Source: Ruficoccus sp. ZRK36
Lineage (GTDB): Bacteria > Verrucomicrobiota > Verrucomicrobiia > Opitutales > Cerasicoccaceae
NCBI RefSeq assembly: GCF_019603315.1
Contig: NZ_CP080649.1
Location: 697,501-761,500, forward strand
DNA: 64,000 nucleotides
Reading direction: 5' to 3'
Made by a program: the position numbers and the translations under genes. Below, piece after piece: positions 52,399 to 61,067 of the stretch. The notes under the pieces are model-generated. The model saw only the letters and a program-made list of their open reading frames with translations, searched no databases and was not told the origin of the DNA. Within the stretch, counting starts at the first letter, position 1; each line of letters starts with the position of its first letter.

Positions 52399-52591
52399 TC
52401 AGCGATTACTGAAGACAGCAAAGCTGTCTTCAGTAATCGCTGACACGATGCGTAGCATCGAAAATGCAAGCTTCGCTTGCCGCGGGCCTGGGCTGCACAA
52501 GCCCAGAAATAAACAAAACCACGATGCTGGGGTAGCGGCCTTTCTGGCCGCGTAGGGGCGCAGCCCCTCAATGCCCGCGGGTGCAACCCGC
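52399..52591. repeat. Tandem array of seven perfect hairpins
   Basis: Seven consecutive palindromes in 193 bases: 21-bp arms 52399-52419/52423-52443 with loop AAA; CGATGC-GTA-GCATCG (52446-52460); GCAAGC-TTC-GCTTGC (52466-52480); TGGGCT-GCACA-AGCCCA (52489-52505); GCGGCC-TTTCT-GGCCGC (52535-52551); AGGGGC-GCA-GCCCCT (52554-52568); GCGGGT-GCA-ACCCGC (52577-52591). Five have three-base loops. The last two, read on the minus strand, belong to the multi-hairpin family and overlap the end of recJ. Confidence 0.85.
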
Positions 52592-54286
52592 CCAGTCCAC
52601 CAGCTCCAGGCGGGGGGTGCGGCGGCCGTTCCAGACGTTCCAGGTGAAGCGGACGGCGAGGTCGATCGGTTCACCGGCGGGTGGCGGGTTGGAGGCACCG
52701 TTCCAGGCGATCCCCTGCACACGGCGGCCATGCGCGCCTTTTAAGTCAAAGCGCAGGTGCTTCTGGGCAAACACCTCCGGGGCGCGGGCGAGCATGACCC
52801 TTTTGATGCCGAGCACGGGCTCCGGGTTTTCCTGACCGTAGGGACGAAGCTCGTCGAGCTGGGCGAGCAGGCGTTCGCCGAGGTCCCCGGCCTTGACCCA
52901 GGTATCGATTTTCAGGCTGGGCTCGGGAGGCGTGTCGGCAAAGAACTTGGCGACCCCCTCGGTGAAGGCAGCGCGAAACTCCTCCAACCGGTCAACCGGC
53001 AGGGCAACCCCCACGGCCATGCGGTGCCCGCCCCACTCGGCCAGCAGCCCGTCGCAGCCGTGCAGCACCTCCTGCAGGTCCACCTCGGGGATACTGCGGC
53101 CTGAGCCGCGCAGCAGGTCGCCATCGCGCGTCAGCACGATAGCAGGGCGGTAAAAGCGCCGGGCGAGCCGCCCAGCTACGATCCCGACGACGCCGGGGTG
53201 CCAGTCGGTGCCAGCGGCGACGAGCGCGTCAGGCGCATGGTCATCGTCAAAGTCCGCCACCGCAGCGTCGAAGACACCGCGCTCGATGGACTGACGCTCA
53301 CGGTTGAGCGCATCCAGCTCAGCGGCGGCGGCTAGGGCGCGGCTTTTCTTGTCGCACAAAAGGAGTTCCACCGGCAGGGCGGCATCGGCCAGACGGCCTC
53401 CGGCGTTGAGGCGCGGGCCAAGGCGGAAGGCGATGTCAGCGGCGCAAAGCGGATGGTCCCTGCCGAGACCGGAGACCTCCAGCAGCGCGGCCAGTCCGGG
53501 ACGACGCCCCTCGACAAGCTGGCGCAGTCCCTCACGGGCCAGGATGCGATTCTCTCCGCGCAGAGGGACGAGGTCGGCGATAGTGCCGAGCGCGACGAGA
53601 TCGAGCCAGTGCTTGAGCTTGAGGTCGTAGGCGCGCGGGTCGTCGAGCTGGCGCAGGCGCATGATCAGCGCGTGCACGAGCTTGAAAACCAGCCCCGCCG
53701 TACACAGGTCGCGGGCCTGCTCGTCACCGGGACCGGGATAAAGCTTCGGGTTGATAAGCAGGCAGTCGGCGGGGAGTGCCTCCTTGGACTCGTGGTGATC
53801 CACGATGATGACGTCGATCCCGCGTTCACGCAGGCGGGCGACCTCGGCCACGGAGTTTGTACCGCAGTCCAGCGCCACGAGCAGGTCAGGGGGATTTCCG
53901 GCCAGCACGCGGTCCAGCATGTTGTCACTGAGCCCGTAGCCTTCCTCCAGCCGTCGGGGGACCTGGTAGACAGGATCTCCGCCAAAGTACCGCAGCAGGC
54001 TCACCAGCAGCGCTGTGCTGGTCATGCCGTCCACGTCATAGTCTCCGATGACGAGGACATCCTCCCCTGAGCGCAGGGCCGTGAGCAGACGCTCAACGGC
54101 CTCTGAGACGAAGCTCAGCTCGAAGGGATTCTTGAGGTGCTTCAGGCGTGGGTCGAGGAAGGCCGCAGCCGGGCCGGGCTCAGGCAGTCGGGCTGCCAGG
54201 AGCTCGGCCAGCACGCTGTCCAGCCCCAGCTCCGAGCGCAACGCCTGTACGGCGGAGTCCGGAGGCGGGGTATGGGTCCAGCGCAT
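52568..54286 (-). CDS. recJ: Single-stranded-DNA-specific exonuclease RecJ
   Basis: About 572 residues from ATG 54286 (GTG at 54295 possible). A 5'-3' ssDNA exonuclease in recombination and mismatch repair. DHH-family motifs: VLVIGDYDVDGMTSTALL, ALDCGTNS, VDHHES (the DHH triad) and later DAALPVELLL and SGRSIPEVDLQEVL with GGHRMAVGVA, the DHHA1 region, plus a C-terminal OB-fold. The final residues (WAGCTRGH) and stop are supplied by a hairpin repeat. Starts 12 bases after secDF and is probably cotranscribed. Confidence 0.94.
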   Translation of the reverse strand: MRWTHTPPPDSAVQALRSELGLDSVLAELLAARLPEPGPAAAFLDPRLKHLKNPFELSFVSEAVERLLTALRSGEDVLVIGDYDVDGMTSTALLVSLLRYFGGDPVYQVPRRLEEGYGLSDNMLDRVLAGNPPDLLVALDCGTNSVAEVARLRERGIDVIIVDHHESKEALPADCLLINPKLYPGPGDEQARDLCTAGLVFKLVHALIMRLRQLDDPRAYDLKLKHWLDLVALGTIADLVPLRGENRILAREGLRQLVEGRRPGLAALLEVSGLGRDHPLCAADIAFRLGPRLNAGGRLADAALPVELLLCDKKSRALAAAAELDALNRERQSIERGVFDAAVADFDDDHAPDALVAAGTDWHPGVVGIVAGRLARRFYRPAIVLTRDGDLLRGSGRSIPEVDLQEVLHGCDGLLAEWGGHRMAVGVALPVDRLEEFRAAFTEGVAKFFADTPPEPSLKIDTWVKAGDLGERLLAQLDELRPYGQENPEPVLGIKRVMLARAPEVFAQKHLRFDLKGAHGRRVQGIAWNGASNPPPAGEPIDLAVRFTWNVWNGRRTPRLELVDWAGCTRGH

Positions 54287-54298
54287 GAGCGGCACAGA

Positions 54299-56899
54299 TC
54301 AGGCCTTGTCCGGACCGGCGTCGCGCGCACGGCGGGTGGTGGTTTCCCACTCGTAGGTCGGGCGCGTGAGGTGGCGCTCGGTCACGTGCTGACGGCTACC
54401 CTTATGCCACCAGAAGAATACCGGGCTGGCGATAAAGATGGACGAGAAGGTACCGGTGAGGATGCCGATGATGAAGATCAACGCGAAGTCGATCACCACG
54501 CCTGCCCCAAAGATGTACAGTGCAATCGCGGCCATGAGGGTGGTCAGCGAGGTCAGCAGCGTACGCGAGAGCGTGCGGTTGATCGCGAGGTTGACCGTGT
54601 CAAAGAGGTTCATATCGGGGTTCAGATCGAGCTCCTCACGGATACGGTCGAACACGACGATGGTGTCATTGATCGAGTAACCGACGATCATGAGGATCGC
54701 GGCCACCATCGGAGCGGTGAACTGGCCACTGCCAATCCCGAAGTACTGCCCGACCACGACAAAGAGGCCGATGGACATGAGCACGTCGTGCACGGTGGCC
54801 ACCACGGCACCGATCCCGTAGCCAAACTCGAAGCGCAGGGCCACGTAAAGGAGGATACCGACCAGAGCCACGGCCACCGAGAGGAAGGCATTGCGGGTGA
54901 TCGAGTCGCTCACCGTCGCGCCCACGGCGCTTTCACTGAGCTTGGTCAACTGCGAGTCGGGAAAGGCCTGCTGGAGGGCGGCTACAACCTGCTCGGCACG
55001 GCCTTCGGCGGTGTCGATCTGCAGCTTGAGCCGCTCATTGCTGGTCCCGATGATGCTCTGGAAGCCAGCCTGGATCTCGCCCAGATCGTTGGCTTCAGCG
55101 AGGCTATCGATCTCAGCGATGCTCGGCCGGTGAGCAGAGTCAAAGTCCATCGTGATCTCCACGCCCCCGCGGAAGTCGATCCCGAGGATGTGGTTCATGT
55201 GGGTGGCCACGGCGAAGATACCCAGCGCGACAATGCACCAGGAGCAGATAAAGGCCGGGCGGCGCACACGCAGGAAGTTGAACTTGGCCTTGTTGAGGAA
55301 GCCGAAAAGCGAAATGCGCTTCAGCAGGCCGACGCTGACGAGGATCTCCAGCAGGAAACGGCTGATAACCAGCGCACCAAACATGGAGGCGCCAATACCG
55401 ATGGCCAGCGTCACCCCGAAGCCCTTGACCGGACCGGCACCGAGCCAGATGAGGATACCGGCGGTGATGAGGGTGGTGATGTTGGCGTCAACGATGGTGG
55501 AGAAAGCCTTTTCGTAGCCGCCGCGCAGGGCGTTCTTCGGGTTCTTGCCCGCGGTCAGCTCCTCACGCATACGCTCGAAGATGAGGATGTTCGCGTCCAC
55601 GGCCATACCGATGGTCAACACGAGGGCCGCAATACCGGGCAGGGTCAGGGTACCGCCCACACTCATGAGCACACCCAGCACCACAACCACAGACAGGCCA
55701 ACGGAGGCCACGGAGACCACACCTGCCAGCAGGTAATAGAAAATCATGAAGGCCACAACCAGACCGGCACCGAGCAGGCAGGCCTCGATAGAGGCGGTGC
55801 GAGCATCGCTGGCCAGCGTCGGGCTGATCACGTATTTTTCGCCGACTTCCAGCTCGAACTTGAGCGGGTTGTTGAGGACATTGGCCAGCTCCTCGGCCTC
55901 GATCTGAGAAAAGCGTCCGGTAATGCGGGCGCTGCCGCCGGTGATAGGCTCACCGTTGTTCAGACCCAGAGCACTGTACAGCTTACCGTCGAGCACGATA
56001 GCCATCTTACCCGAGCCCAGAGCGTTGCGGGCTTTGTCCTCGGCAGCGATCTTGCGGGTCATGTCCGCGAAGGCTTCTCCGCCCTCGCTGGTGAAGTTGA
56101 GCCCGATCTCGAAGCCACCGTACATACCGGTCGTCGGGTAAGCCCGATCGACAATATCACCGGTGGCTTCGGGGATGATTTTTACAAAGTAGGGGCGCTC
56201 GACGATGTTGCCCTTGTCGTCCTCGTCTTCGAGGATCATGGCCTCATAGCCGACAGGGGTCGTCACGCCGGGGCCGGGGACGAGATCGCGATGGACGAGG
56301 CGGAACTCCAGGTGCGCGGGCTTCTTGAGCTTGTCGGCGGCTTCGGGGTTCTTCTCCAGGTCGAGACCGGGCAGCTGGACTTCGATCTGGTTGTTACCGA
56401 CCTCACGGATGACCGGCTCGGCCACACCCAGGCCGTTGATACGGCTCTGAATGATCTCGACCGCCTCCTTGAGCTGAACCTTGGCAGCGGCGGCGTTCTC
56501 GGGGGTATCCTTAAGCTTGAGGGTAAAGGCCACACCACCGGCGAGGTCGAGGCCGAGGTGGAGCTTGCCGCGCGACTCCTCATAGAGGACGTTCATGATG
56601 ACGTTGTTGCGCTTTTCCTGGTTCTTGACGTACACCAGATCCACATCCGGGAAGAACTCGTGGTACAGGTCCAGGTTTTCCTCATCGGCCTGCTGCTTGA
56701 TAGCCAGGAACAGCGGTGTGCCGTCGTCAACGCGCCCTTCAGCACGGTCGAGGAAGGCCTGGTACTCGTCCTGATGGGCGGTCGCGCGGGTCTGGATGAA
56801 CGTGTCGAAATCCTCGTTCTCCATCGGCAGCAGGTTGAGCACGGCCCAACCGACGATGACAACACTAAGGATCAGTTTCCAGATAATGGAACTTTTCAT
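54299..56899 (-). CDS. secDF: Protein translocase subunit SecDF (fused)
   Basis: An 866-residue fusion of SecD and SecF, which use the proton gradient to help preprotein export through SecYEG. First SecD half: an initial membrane helix, the periplasmic domain with LGLDLAGGVAFTLKL and PITGGSARITGRFS, then six-helix bundle with VLTIGMAVDANILIFERMREEL. SecF half from about residue 575: LGIDFRGGVEITMDF and VGYSINDTIVVFDRIREELDLN. Fusion is common in some bacteria. Upstream yajC is 22 bases away and recJ follows at once, so they form one operon. Confidence 0.97.
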   Translation of the reverse strand: MKSSIIWKLILSVVIVGWAVLNLLPMENEDFDTFIQTRATAHQDEYQAFLDRAEGRVDDGTPLFLAIKQQADEENLDLYHEFFPDVDLVYVKNQEKRNNVIMNVLYEESRGKLHLGLDLAGGVAFTLKLKDTPENAAAAKVQLKEAVEIIQSRINGLGVAEPVIREVGNNQIEVQLPGLDLEKNPEAADKLKKPAHLEFRLVHRDLVPGPGVTTPVGYEAMILEDEDDKGNIVERPYFVKIIPEATGDIVDRAYPTTGMYGGFEIGLNFTSEGGEAFADMTRKIAAEDKARNALGSGKMAIVLDGKLYSALGLNNGEPITGGSARITGRFSQIEAEELANVLNNPLKFELEVGEKYVISPTLASDARTASIEACLLGAGLVVAFMIFYYLLAGVVSVASVGLSVVVVLGVLMSVGGTLTLPGIAALVLTIGMAVDANILIFERMREELTAGKNPKNALRGGYEKAFSTIVDANITTLITAGILIWLGAGPVKGFGVTLAIGIGASMFGALVISRFLLEILVSVGLLKRISLFGFLNKAKFNFLRVRRPAFICSWCIVALGIFAVATHMNHILGIDFRGGVEITMDFDSAHRPSIAEIDSLAEANDLGEIQAGFQSIIGTSNERLKLQIDTAEGRAEQVVAALQQAFPDSQLTKLSESAVGATVSDSITRNAFLSVAVALVGILLYVALRFEFGYGIGAVVATVHDVLMSIGLFVVVGQYFGIGSGQFTAPMVAAILMIVGYSINDTIVVFDRIREELDLNPDMNLFDTVNLAINRTLSRTLLTSLTTLMAAIALYIFGAGVVIDFALIFIIGILTGTFSSIFIASPVFFWWHKGSRQHVTERHLTRPTYEWETTTRRARDAGPDKA

Positions 56900-56921
56900 G
56901 GGAGAGGCGTGGGCAAAGCGT

Positions 56922-57287
56922 TTACTTGGCGGGCTCAGTCGGAGCCGGCTGGAGGTCCTTGGCGTCGCTGTCCCCCTGGACTACGCTGGCGACAAAGTTT
57001 TTGGCCAGTTCGGCCTTGGTACCGTCAACGAGCTTGATGATCAGACGGTCGCTCTTGACGCTGGTCACGGTGGCGAAGAGGCCGCCGTTGGTCACGATGC
57101 GGTCACCAGCCTTGAGAGACTCGATCTTCTTCTGGTGTTCCTTCTGCTTCTTGCGCTGCGGCGCGATAACCAGGAAGTACATCCCGGCGAACATCAGGAT
57201 AATGACGATAAAGAAACTGCTACCGCCACCGGGCTGACCGGCGGGGGCATCCTGGGCAAGGGCGGTGAAAAATGCTAGTAGGCTCAT
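56922..57287 (-). CDS. yajC: Sec translocase accessory protein YajC
   Basis: 121 residues from ATG 57287. A single membrane helix (SFFIVIILMFAGMYFLVIAP) followed by the conserved PQRKKQKEHQKKIESLKAGDRIVTNGGLFATV region. An extra Ala/Pro/Gly-rich segment precedes the helix. YajC joins the SecDF-YajC complex; the gene is directly upstream of secDF. Confidence 0.93.
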   Translation of the reverse strand: MSLLAFFTALAQDAPAGQPGGGSSFFIVIILMFAGMYFLVIAPQRKKQKEHQKKIESLKAGDRIVTNGGLFATVTSVKSDRLIIKLVDGTKAELAKNFVASVVQGDSDAKDLQPAPTEPAK

Positions 57288-57475
57288 GATATTAATGTGG
57301 GAAAACCGTCGAGGTAAGAGCAGCACCTCTTAAAAGGCAAGCGGATTGTCAGCCCCCACCCTGCCTCAATCAACCCCCGTCCCAAGCGGCCTTGAGCAGT
57401 CCCTCGGAGACGGGAGTTCAAGATTCTCTCGCCTGCGGCCTTGATTTGCCGGAACTTTTTCACTAGCGGAAGGGC

Positions 57476-59443
57476 TTGCAAAACGGCGAGCAGGACAACT
57501 GGTCGGCCTCCGCGGCCGACGCCTACTACGGCTTTTCACGCTGGGGAAAGGGACACTTTTCCGTCGATCCCGACGGGGCACTCTGTGTGCACCCGATGGC
57601 CGACTCCCAAAAAATCCGCATCATGGATGTGGTGGAGGAGGCCCGCCAAAGCGGTCTCAACGCTCCCCTGACCATCCGCGTGCAGGACCTGCTGCGCAAG
57701 CGCGTGGTCGAGCTGAACGAAGCCTTTGCTGCCGCCGTCGAGGCCGAGCAGTACCCCGGTCACTATCAGGGAGTCTTCCCCATCAAGGTCAACCAGCTGC
57801 GCGAGGTCGTGGACGAGATCCTCGACGCGGGCAAGCCCTGGCAGTTTGGCCTGGAGGCCGGGAGTAAGCCCGAGCTGCTCATCGCTCTGGCCATGCTTCA
57901 GACCAAGAACGCCCTCCTCGTCTGCAACGGCTACAAGGACCCCGACTACATCCGTCTGGCCATGCTGGGGACGCGCCTGGGCAAGAAGGTCGTCATCGTC
58001 ATCGAGCAGCCCTCTGAGGCGGACATGATCATCCAGGTGGCCAAGGAGATGCAGGTCACCCCCATCATCGGTCTGCGCCTCAAGCTCAGCACCACCGGCG
58101 AGGGCCGTTGGTCAACCTCCAGCGGCGACCACGCCAAGTTCGGCCTATCCGCCCCGGAGATTGTCTCCGTGGTCAAAAAACTTCGCCGCGCAGGGCTGAA
58201 GGACGCCGTCCAGCTCGTCCACTTCCATATCGGCTCCCAAGTGCCGAGCATCATTACCCTGAAAAAGGCCGTCGTTGAGGCCGCCCGCTACTACTGCGAG
58301 CTGCACAAGATGGGCCTGCCCATGAAGTACCTCGACTGCGGCGGCGGGCTCGGCATCGACTACGACGGCTCCCGCAGTAATTTCGACAGTTCGGCCAATT
58401 ACTCCCTCCAGGAGTACGCCCGCGACATGGTCTTCAATATCAAGAGCGTGTGCGAAAGTGCCGACGTGCCCCCGCCCGACATCGTGACCGAGAGCGGCCG
58501 CGCCCTTGTCGCCCTGCACTCGATCCTCGTCGTTGAGGTCGTAGACAGCATCGCTAAAAACGATGAACCGGCCCCGGCGCCCACCACCCGGCGCAAGCGC
58601 AAGGAGCCTCAGGTGCTCAAAGACTTACGGGAGATCCTCAACGGCGATGAGCACTGGACCCCGCTGGAGCGCTTCCATGACGCCCAGCAGAAAAAGGAGG
58701 AGGCCCAGTCCCTCTTCAGCCTCGGCTACCTCGACCTCGAGAGCCGGGCCGAGACCGAGCGGCTTTACTGGGAAATCTGCCGTCGCCTACAAGCGGCCAG
58801 CAATGTGCGCGGCTACGTGCCTGACGACCTGGCCGAGCTGAGCCCGACCCTCGCCGACCAGTACGTGTGCAACTTCTCCGTCTTCCAGTCCCTGCTGGAC
58901 CACTGGGCGCTGGACCAGCTCTTCCCCATCGCGCCGATTCACCGGCTCGATGAGGAGCCCAATGTCGAGGCCACGCTCGTGGACATCACCTGCGACTCCG
59001 ACGGCAAGGTCAGCCAGTTTATCGACCTCGAAGACGTCAAGCAGTCTCTGCGTCTACATCCGCTCACCCCCGGTAAGCCCTACTATCTGGGCATCTTCCT
59101 CGTCGGCGCCTATCAGGACATCATGGGGGACCTGCACAACCTCTTTGGCCGCGTCAACGAGGTCCACGTCTTCCTCGAAGACGACGAGGACGATGGCTAC
59201 TACATCGAGGAGACGATCAGCGGCTTTACCACGGACGAGGTTCTGGGCTTTATCCAGCACAAGGGCTCGGACCTCATTCGCCAGATGAAGAAGCAGATCG
59301 ACCGGGCCACCCGCAACGACCAGGTCAAGCCGCGAGAGGGCATGCGCATGCTCAACCTCTACACGCAGCTCATCGGTGAAAAAACCTACCTGAGCACCGC
59401 TGGACAGAAGAAGCCCCGCCGCAAGCGCGCCAAGAAGGCCTAA
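57476..59443 (+). CDS. speA: Biosynthetic arginine decarboxylase
   Basis: A 655-residue PLP enzyme of fold III that makes agmatine for polyamine synthesis. I use the TTG at 57476 because the family's N-terminal block (NWSASAADAYYGFSRWGKGHFSV) starts just after it; the first ATG would remove it. Visible: PLP-Lys in GVFPIKVNQLREV, HFHIGSQ, YLDCGGGLGIDYDG, and the C-terminal DITCDSDGKVSQF with the catalytic Cys. The C-terminus is basic (KKPRRKRAKKA). The gene is divergent from yajC, and its stop runs into a hairpin repeat. Confidence 0.94.
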   Translation: MQNGEQDNWSASAADAYYGFSRWGKGHFSVDPDGALCVHPMADSQKIRIMDVVEEARQSGLNAPLTIRVQDLLRKRVVELNEAFAAAVEAEQYPGHYQGVFPIKVNQLREVVDEILDAGKPWQFGLEAGSKPELLIALAMLQTKNALLVCNGYKDPDYIRLAMLGTRLGKKVVIVIEQPSEADMIIQVAKEMQVTPIIGLRLKLSTTGEGRWSTSSGDHAKFGLSAPEIVSVVKKLRRAGLKDAVQLVHFHIGSQVPSIITLKKAVVEAARYYCELHKMGLPMKYLDCGGGLGIDYDGSRSNFDSSANYSLQEYARDMVFNIKSVCESADVPPPDIVTESGRALVALHSILVVEVVDSIAKNDEPAPAPTTRRKRKEPQVLKDLREILNGDEHWTPLERFHDAQQKKEEAQSLFSLGYLDLESRAETERLYWEICRRLQAASNVRGYVPDDLAELSPTLADQYVCNFSVFQSLLDHWALDQLFPIAPIHRLDEEPNVEATLVDITCDSDGKVSQFIDLEDVKQSLRLHPLTPGKPYYLGIFLVGAYQDIMGDLHNLFGRVNEVHVFLEDDEDDGYYIEETISGFTTDEVLGFIQHKGSDLIRQMKKQIDRATRNDQVKPREGMRMLNLYTQLIGEKTYLSTAGQKKPRRKRAKKA

Positions 59444-59515
59444 GGCGGGTTGCACCCGCTGGCAATAATGGGGGGCGCCTGCCCCATCGCTCCTTCCAGT
59501 TGCTGCCCCGTGTGT
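59444..59515 (+). repeat. 3'-end-associated multi-hairpin repeat
   Basis: Starts at the speA stop: GCGGGT-TGC-ACCCGC, GGCAATAA, a G-rich TGGGG/CCCCA hairpin and CGCTCCTTCCAGTTGCTGCCCC. Remaining sequence up to gcvH (59516-59687) shows no gene. Confidence 0.7.
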
Positions 59516-59687
59516 GCAGGTACTGGACGTTAAGGGGCTACGCTGCCTATACGGTACTGCGTATCTGCTCTCTTTTCGCTTTAGAGCTCGTAAGCGAAAT
59601 TTGTTTGGGCAGGGGTCACCCAGCACTGCTCCAAGCAGTTGCCGCAGCGATCCGAGGGACCACAGCTCCAGGACCGCGTCCCGGCCC

Positions 59688-60068
59688 TTACAAGACGTCG
59701 GCGTAGGCGGCGGCGTCGAGGAGCTTGTCCAGCTCGGCCGGGTCGGAGACCTTGACCTTGATCATCCAGGCGGCGCCATAAGGGTCGTTGTTGACGGACT
59801 CGGGCGTGCCGTCGAGATCGGCATTGGTCTCCACGACCTCACCGGAAACCGGCATATACAGATCCGAGGCGGCCTTGACGGACTCAACCGCACCAAAGGT
59901 CTCGCCCTGGGCGAAGCTGTCCCCGACTTGGGGCAGGTCCACGAAGGTGATGTCCCCGAGGCTTTCCTGCGCGTGATCGGTGATGCCGATCAGGGCCGTA
60001 CCATCGTCCTTCAGCAGGATCCATTCATGGTCTTCGGTATACTTCAGTTCGCCGGGGATCTCACTCAT
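59688..60068 (-). CDS. gcvH: Glycine cleavage system H protein
   Basis: A 126-residue lipoyl carrier that shuttles the methylamine group between the P, T and L proteins. The lipoylated Lys lies in GAVESVKAASDLYMPVSG; N-terminal KYTEDHEWILL and C-terminal GAAWMIKVKVSDPAELDKLL are typical. No gcvP or gcvT is nearby, so it is an isolated copy. No glycine riboswitch is visible upstream. Confidence 0.96.
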   Translation of the reverse strand: MSEIPGELKYTEDHEWILLKDDGTALIGITDHAQESLGDITFVDLPQVGDSFAQGETFGAVESVKAASDLYMPVSGEVVETNADLDGTPESVNNDPYGAAWMIKVKVSDPAELDKLLDAAAYADVL

Positions 60069-60167
60069 GGCAGCAAGCGTGGCGATACGCCGCCCGTGTG
60101 AAAAGGCAAAAAATCAGCGGGGGCAAAGAAAAGGATACTTCATCGGCCCAGCGGCTCTCGTACCCGT

Positions 60168-60206
60168 AAAAAGAGCGAAGCCCGGTCACTGGGACACGGG
60201 CTTCGC
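60168..60206 (-). terminator. Rho-independent terminator of the PEGA lipoprotein gene
   Basis: On the minus strand GCGAAGCCCG pairs perfectly with CGGGCTTCGC around a 12-base loop that itself contains a 3-bp stem, and is followed by TCTTTTT. It lies 28 bases beyond the stop at 60234. Confidence 0.88.
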
Positions 60207-60233
60207 AGGGGGGTATAACAACAAGCAACAACC

Positions 60234-60737
60234 TTAATTCGTGTAATATTCCAAAAGTCTATCCATCTTGTATTTGTGCTCGGCGGGGCTGATCTGGCCA
60301 TTTTCGCGCTGCTGATCGATCTCGGTGATCAGGCGGGCCATCTCGGCGTATTGGTCACCACTGCGGGAGGTCGGGACCTCGTTCGGGACCAGATCCACGT
60401 CGATGGGATTCGGGGTCAGGTCCTGGTAGTAACCGAGCTCATAAAGCGGGCCAAACTTCACCACGTCCTGGGAGTTGGCGTTATCCTTGGGAGACACCAT
60501 AACCGTCTTCGAGCGGTAGCCGTCTTTTTCGACGCGAACGCGAGTCGTCACACGACTGCCAAGAGAAAGCTGGTAGGGGGTCTGCCCCACCTTATCTCCA
60601 TTCACGTATACGTCAGCGCCAGCCGGAACGGTCTGAACTTCAACGGTTTCTGGGGATCCCTGCTCCAAACTGGTGCAGCCGGTAATAACTGAGGAAAGGA
60701 GGAGGGCGGGAACAAGCAGCTTAACTTTTTTCAACAT
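60234..60737 (-). CDS. PEGA-domain lipoprotein
   Basis: A 167-residue lipoprotein. The signal KKVKLLVPALLLSSVITGC ends with a lipobox (ITGC). A PEGA domain follows (VQTVPAGADVYVNGDKVGQTPYQL), probably a surface or periplasmic beta-sandwich, then a C-terminal helical segment (YAEMARLITEIDQQRENGQISPAEHKYKMD) that resembles a short-region SHOCT-like motif. It ends in a good terminator. Function unknown. Confidence 0.75.
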   Translation of the reverse strand: MLKKVKLLVPALLLSSVITGCTSLEQGSPETVEVQTVPAGADVYVNGDKVGQTPYQLSLGSRVTTRVRVEKDGYRSKTVMVSPKDNANSQDVVKFGPLYELGYYQDLTPNPIDVDLVPNEVPTSRSGDQYAEMARLITEIDQQRENGQISPAEHKYKMDRLLEYYTN

Positions 60738-61067
60738 GATGAGGGTATCAGGATTAGGAATGGTACGACTCTAGCTCAAAGGCGGTCAAGGCTTTTAACT
60801 ACTAAGGATTTGTAAAACTAAGGGAATAAAATGGTTTGCTTGTCCACGAACAGGACGCTTACTTAACTATCACTTGCTTGAGTAAAACGTTTTGAAATAA
60901 TTCTGAATTCGAGCTCTGCCACCATGATGAAGATGCAAAACCGGTTCCTCACTGGAAGCCAGCCTACGCAGGCTGGCGACGCAACGGTGCGCCCCGATTG
61001 CCTCATCGCCCGTTATGGACGACGACGACTCTTCTCCTAGTAGCCGCCAGGAGGCGGCTTCCCACCG
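60738..61067. other. Divergent intergenic region
   Basis: 330 bases between the PEGA lipoprotein and CNNM-type genes. The left half is A/T-rich and should hold promoters for both. It contains one small inverted repeat (CCAGCC-TACGCA-GGCTGG, about 60958-60975). A 38-codon open frame from 60924 shows no ribosome site and I do not call it. Confidence 0.4.

Noticed and set aside
52399-52591. Hairpin array considered as a CRISPR array or integron attC sites
   Set aside because: Units differ in sequence and spacing and there are no spacers; stems lack the attC core sites and unpaired features.
54137-57037. A 966-codon + strand open frame opposite secDF
   Set aside because: It is rich in His, Asp and Gly in a pattern produced by the complement of a GC-rich gene, has no family motif, and lies over the well-supported SecDF and RecJ genes.
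59516-60233. Glycine riboswitch near gcvH
   Set aside because: No tandem aptamer-like pattern upstream of the gcvH start (60069-60233); that stretch holds the lipoprotein terminator instead.
60924-61040. A 38-codon open frame in the divergent intergenic region
   Set aside because: No ribosome site, no homology that I can see, and composition like non-coding DNA.
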